Of a stretch of DNA of 64,000 nt, positions 61,463-64,000 are shown one piece after another (position 1 is the stretch's first letter; each line of letters starts with the position of its first letter). This DNA is from Nissolia schottii (taxonomy: Eukaryota; Streptophyta; Magnoliopsida; Fabales; Fabaceae). The notes beneath the pieces are model-generated. The model saw only the letters and a list, made by a program, of their open reading frames with translations, was not told the origin of the DNA and did not search any database. The stretch is from contig QANU01001174.1 of NCBI GenBank assembly GCA_003254905.1, positions 644,919 through 708,918 on the forward strand, read 5' to 3'. The translations under genes were made by a program, and so were the position numbers.

Positions 61463-62790
61463 CTGTTAAGTACCATAATTTAGTATTTTTGCAAGTTAAA
61501 ATAATACCTTTTTAGCTTTGTGTGCATCTATTTTCAAACTAATTCCCCCTAAATTTGTAAAATTCTTGCATAAGTAACAATTGGATACAAAGGATATAAA
61601 AGAATGAATTTCATACAAAAAAAAATCCCATAAGATGGAAGGAGCGGGGAACAAAGGAGAAGTGGAGCAAAACAAAGCACAAGGAAGAGGAGCAAACCGC
61701 TCAGCGGGACCATAGGTCGCTCAGCGGACCCTTACTTCACAGAAAAGTAACTTAAGGATGAAGCAACCTCTGCAAGCCACCCTGCAACCTCTGCACGCCG
61801 CTCAGCTGGAACAGGATAATGTCAGAGCAGAGCCACCTTTCAGAGGATAAAAGCTTCAGGGTGAAGGAAGTTGAGCCGCTGAGCGGACCTCGAGAAATTT
61901 CCCTATAAATAGGGCCTTGAACTCAACATTGTAGACACAGCTTTCCCATCTTAATTATCTGATATTCTTTCGAGTTCTTAGTGTTTTTAGCAACAAAGAG
62001 GAGGCTAAAATAGGAGCCAAGAGAGGTCGAGAAGCACGACGGTCCTTGTCATGACGACGTGAGAACGTGTCATGCTGAGTGTCCATCACCTTGCCTCTGT
62101 GATTTCTCTTGTAAGATGATTTTGTAATCTTCTTGTTGTTGGGATTTTTGATAAATGTTATAGCCTAATTGTATCCATATGACTTTTGCATGAATGAAGA
62201 TATCTGTTTCTTTGATTTACATGAATTGGTTTGTGCTTAAAGCTAGCTATAGTTCAACTATCTAAATGTTGTTTTGTAACTTAATACTTGTGAGTGAAAG
62301 CTACATTGTTAAGTTGGAATCAAATCAATGTTTACTTTAGTTAACTGGAGCTCGAACCCAAACCTAACTGCTGCGAGTAAAAACTGCATCACTAAAGTTA
62401 GAACTAAATCATTTCATCTAATAAACCTAATTGCTAGAAATAGAACTAGGGTTATTAGTCGTTTTAACATTTGGAATAATGTTGGTTTACTTTGTTAGTT
62501 TGTGTAAGAAATTGACAGAATAATAAAGGAAACCTAATGATTTTTTCTTGAAAAAGATGCTTAAGGTAAGAACTGGTGGCGAGAAATCAAAGGAAAGATA
62601 ATTCATCTGCATTAAGATTATGAATGCAAGAAACTATAATATGAATCAACCCAACAAGCTTCCTAATCTACCTCTAATTTGTTGTCATTTTATCTTGTAT
62701 TTATTTTCTTTCCTGTCTTTATCTTAAAATCAAATTACAAACCATCCACTCCATTGTATAATTAACTAACTTGAGAACGGTGTAACTACA
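61463..62790 (+). repeat. LTR-like repeat with strong TATA box
   Basis: Starts near tgttaagtaccataatttag. It has four copies of a CGCTCAGCGG-type word (near 61697, 61718, 61799 and, inverted, 61874) and a TATA box in the palindrome CCCTATAAATAGGG (61901-61914), followed by a transcribed-looking leader. No open frame of note. Plant gypsy LTRs look like this; the family name and right end are not fixed. A piece at 63893-63935 (actccctgtagatacgac) resembles the downstream end of such LTRs, so the block may be split by the next element. Confidence 0.5.
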
Positions 62791-63890
62791 GATAGCAACT
62801 TAAGAGGGGGTGAGTTAGGTTTCACTCAGTTTTTTCTCAATTTTGAATCTTTGTAAAGGAAAATGGTTAGATTTTAACCCAGTAAACAGCAATGATCAAA
62901 ATACTTAAAGTTGATAATGCAGCGGAAAGATAAATTGCTGTAAGTAAAGAGTGTAGGGATAGAGAAAATCACACCGAGAGATTTATCCTGGTTCACCTTC
63001 AAACCACCGAAGGCTACGTCCAGTCCCCTGTTCTGATTCAGAGATTTTTCACTATGTAAACTTGTGTGGTGTACAACCTCATACCCGAGGCACTTACACC
63101 GACAACTACAAGAGAACACACAGTTCCCTTAGTTACACAATGCCTTCACCGAACTCTACGGTGAAAATTAGAACTAGACCGAACACTACGATGTTACAAA
63201 GATTGAAGAAGTAATTTACAATGGCTTATATCAATCCTAAAACTCAGGGTTGAATAATCTTGAATAGAGAGCACTTCAGATATGACAACTAAGGCTCAAA
63301 GGCTTTCTGAGTTTTGGATTGAAAATAACTTTGAAAATAAGTCAGAACTTTGTGATTGATGATAAAAGAATTGAGTTCTGGAGTGGTGTAAGAGTTTGCA
63401 CGAATTCTGCACTTATATAGGCATAGGTGCCTCTTCATGAAGCAGTGTCATGGCTTCCAAATGCCAAACAAGACAATGATTCATGAAAAAACACATCAGT
63501 TCGTGAATGTAATCGATTAACCAACTGTGGTAATTAATTACACTCATAACTGTTACCATATTTTCAAAATTTTAGTGATGGTAATCGATTACCACGAGTT
63601 AGTAATCGATTACACACTCAGCAAAATAGTTTTCAAGTGTTGCAAACTCTAGATAAGTGTTGCTAATTGATTTTAGCTTTATGAAAAGTGTTTCACTTGT
63701 TAGAGTAAAAGCCATATGAGTCATTAACCATAATATCATAAACAAGTGCTAACTATTAGACTCTAAGGCAAAAGCACTTGAACCTTTGACAGAATGATCT
63801 TTTTCTTCCTTTTTGTTGATGTTGAATGTCGTCATCAAAACTCAGCCATCAGATGTCAGAGAGAGGATCTTCTTCACAAACGACATTTAT
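62791..63890 (-). repeat. LTR-like block with TAATCGATTA palindromes
   Basis: It starts beside cttaagagggggtgagttag, a tract seen at retroelement junctions. It carries TAATCGATTA at about 63511-63520, 63585-63594 and 63603-63612, in two copies extended to GTAATCGATTAC. On the minus strand GCCTATATAAGTGCAG (near 63411-63426) is a good TATA box. No frame reads as a known protein. I believe such palindromes are common in soybean copia-type LTRs, but that is memory, not a search. Confidence 0.45.
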
Positions 63891-64000
63891 TCAACTCCCT
63901 GTAGATACGACTATACCCGACTATATTGCAATTGAATCTCTTGAGGATTTGAAAGCTGTAAAGACGGATATATAAAACGATGAGAGTGCAAACAAATAAG
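63891..64000. other. Right edge of the window
   Basis: Possible continuation of the interrupted LTR-like block. Too short to judge. Confidence 0.3.

Noticed and set aside
1-64000. CRISPR arrays, bacterial operons, riboswitches or a plant biosynthetic gene cluster
   Set aside because: The genes are unrelated plant housekeeping or regulatory loci with introns; no regularly spaced repeats or enzyme cluster are present.

Overview
The window looks like nuclear DNA of a dicot plant, most probably a legume close to soybean (Glycine). It is AT-rich, has many short GT-AG introns, and carries seven protein-coding genes whose spliced products match well-known plant proteins. It also holds many plant-type transposable elements. 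The genus is inferred from overall texture and from a TAATCGATTA-bearing LTR-like repeat near the right end; it was not tested by a search. Two ambiguous bases (4586 and 12987) suggest a draft or patched assembly.

Layout. 1-8.5 kb: AT-rich DNA with a young Ty1-copia element (1194-6164; 297-bp LTRs with one difference, 5-bp target duplication ATAGA) whose reverse transcriptase is broken by an unrelated insert holding an N. 8.5-9.6 kb: an intronless, GC-rich F-box gene with a C-terminal membrane anchor (minus). 9.6-16.6 kb: gene-free, with a 200-bp Tourist-type MITE and LTR-like debris. 16.6-20.2 kb: a nine-exon chloroplast AtpI/CGL160-like gene (plus). 20.2-23 kb: UTR and a decayed copia fragment. 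23.1-30.3 kb: a 14-exon nicalin (NCLN) gene (plus). 32.5-35.4 kb: a three-exon CASP gene (minus) with a MITE in intron 1. 36.4 kb: a tRNA-derived SINE with a 17-bp target duplication. 37.2-41.4 kb: a ten-exon ELM1 gene (minus). 41.4-45.8 kb: a duplicated site II promoter module, a broken proline-rich coding-like stretch and telomere-like repeats. 45.8-49.0 kb: a four-exon VAMP714 gene (minus) with a GC-AG intron. 50.5-56.8 kb: a degenerate Mutator-like element carrying a plant mobile domain (PMD) gene facing a MuDR-type transposase. 57.4-59.2 kb: a NAC090-like transcription factor (minus). 59.2-64 kb: LTR debris, probably nested.

The genes do not form an operon or biosynthetic cluster. They are independent loci: chloroplast ATP synthase biogenesis, ER membrane-protein insertion, Casparian strip formation, mitochondrial fission, endomembrane fusion, and transcription or ubiquitin control. 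For all six multi-exon genes I joined exons by hand. Every junction keeps frame, and the predicted lengths (318, 565, 214, 428, 220 and 254 aa) fit the families.

The most unusual points are the PMD/MuDR element with a DLNxxP repression-type motif in its PMD tail, and a shared inverted 'aaatcg...cgatttcag' signature at that element's ends that recurs at two isolated loci more than 40 kb away. Others are the broken RT in an otherwise very young copia element, the perfect GC-AG splice donor in VAMP714, and the duplicated head-to-head site II motifs upstream of ELM1.
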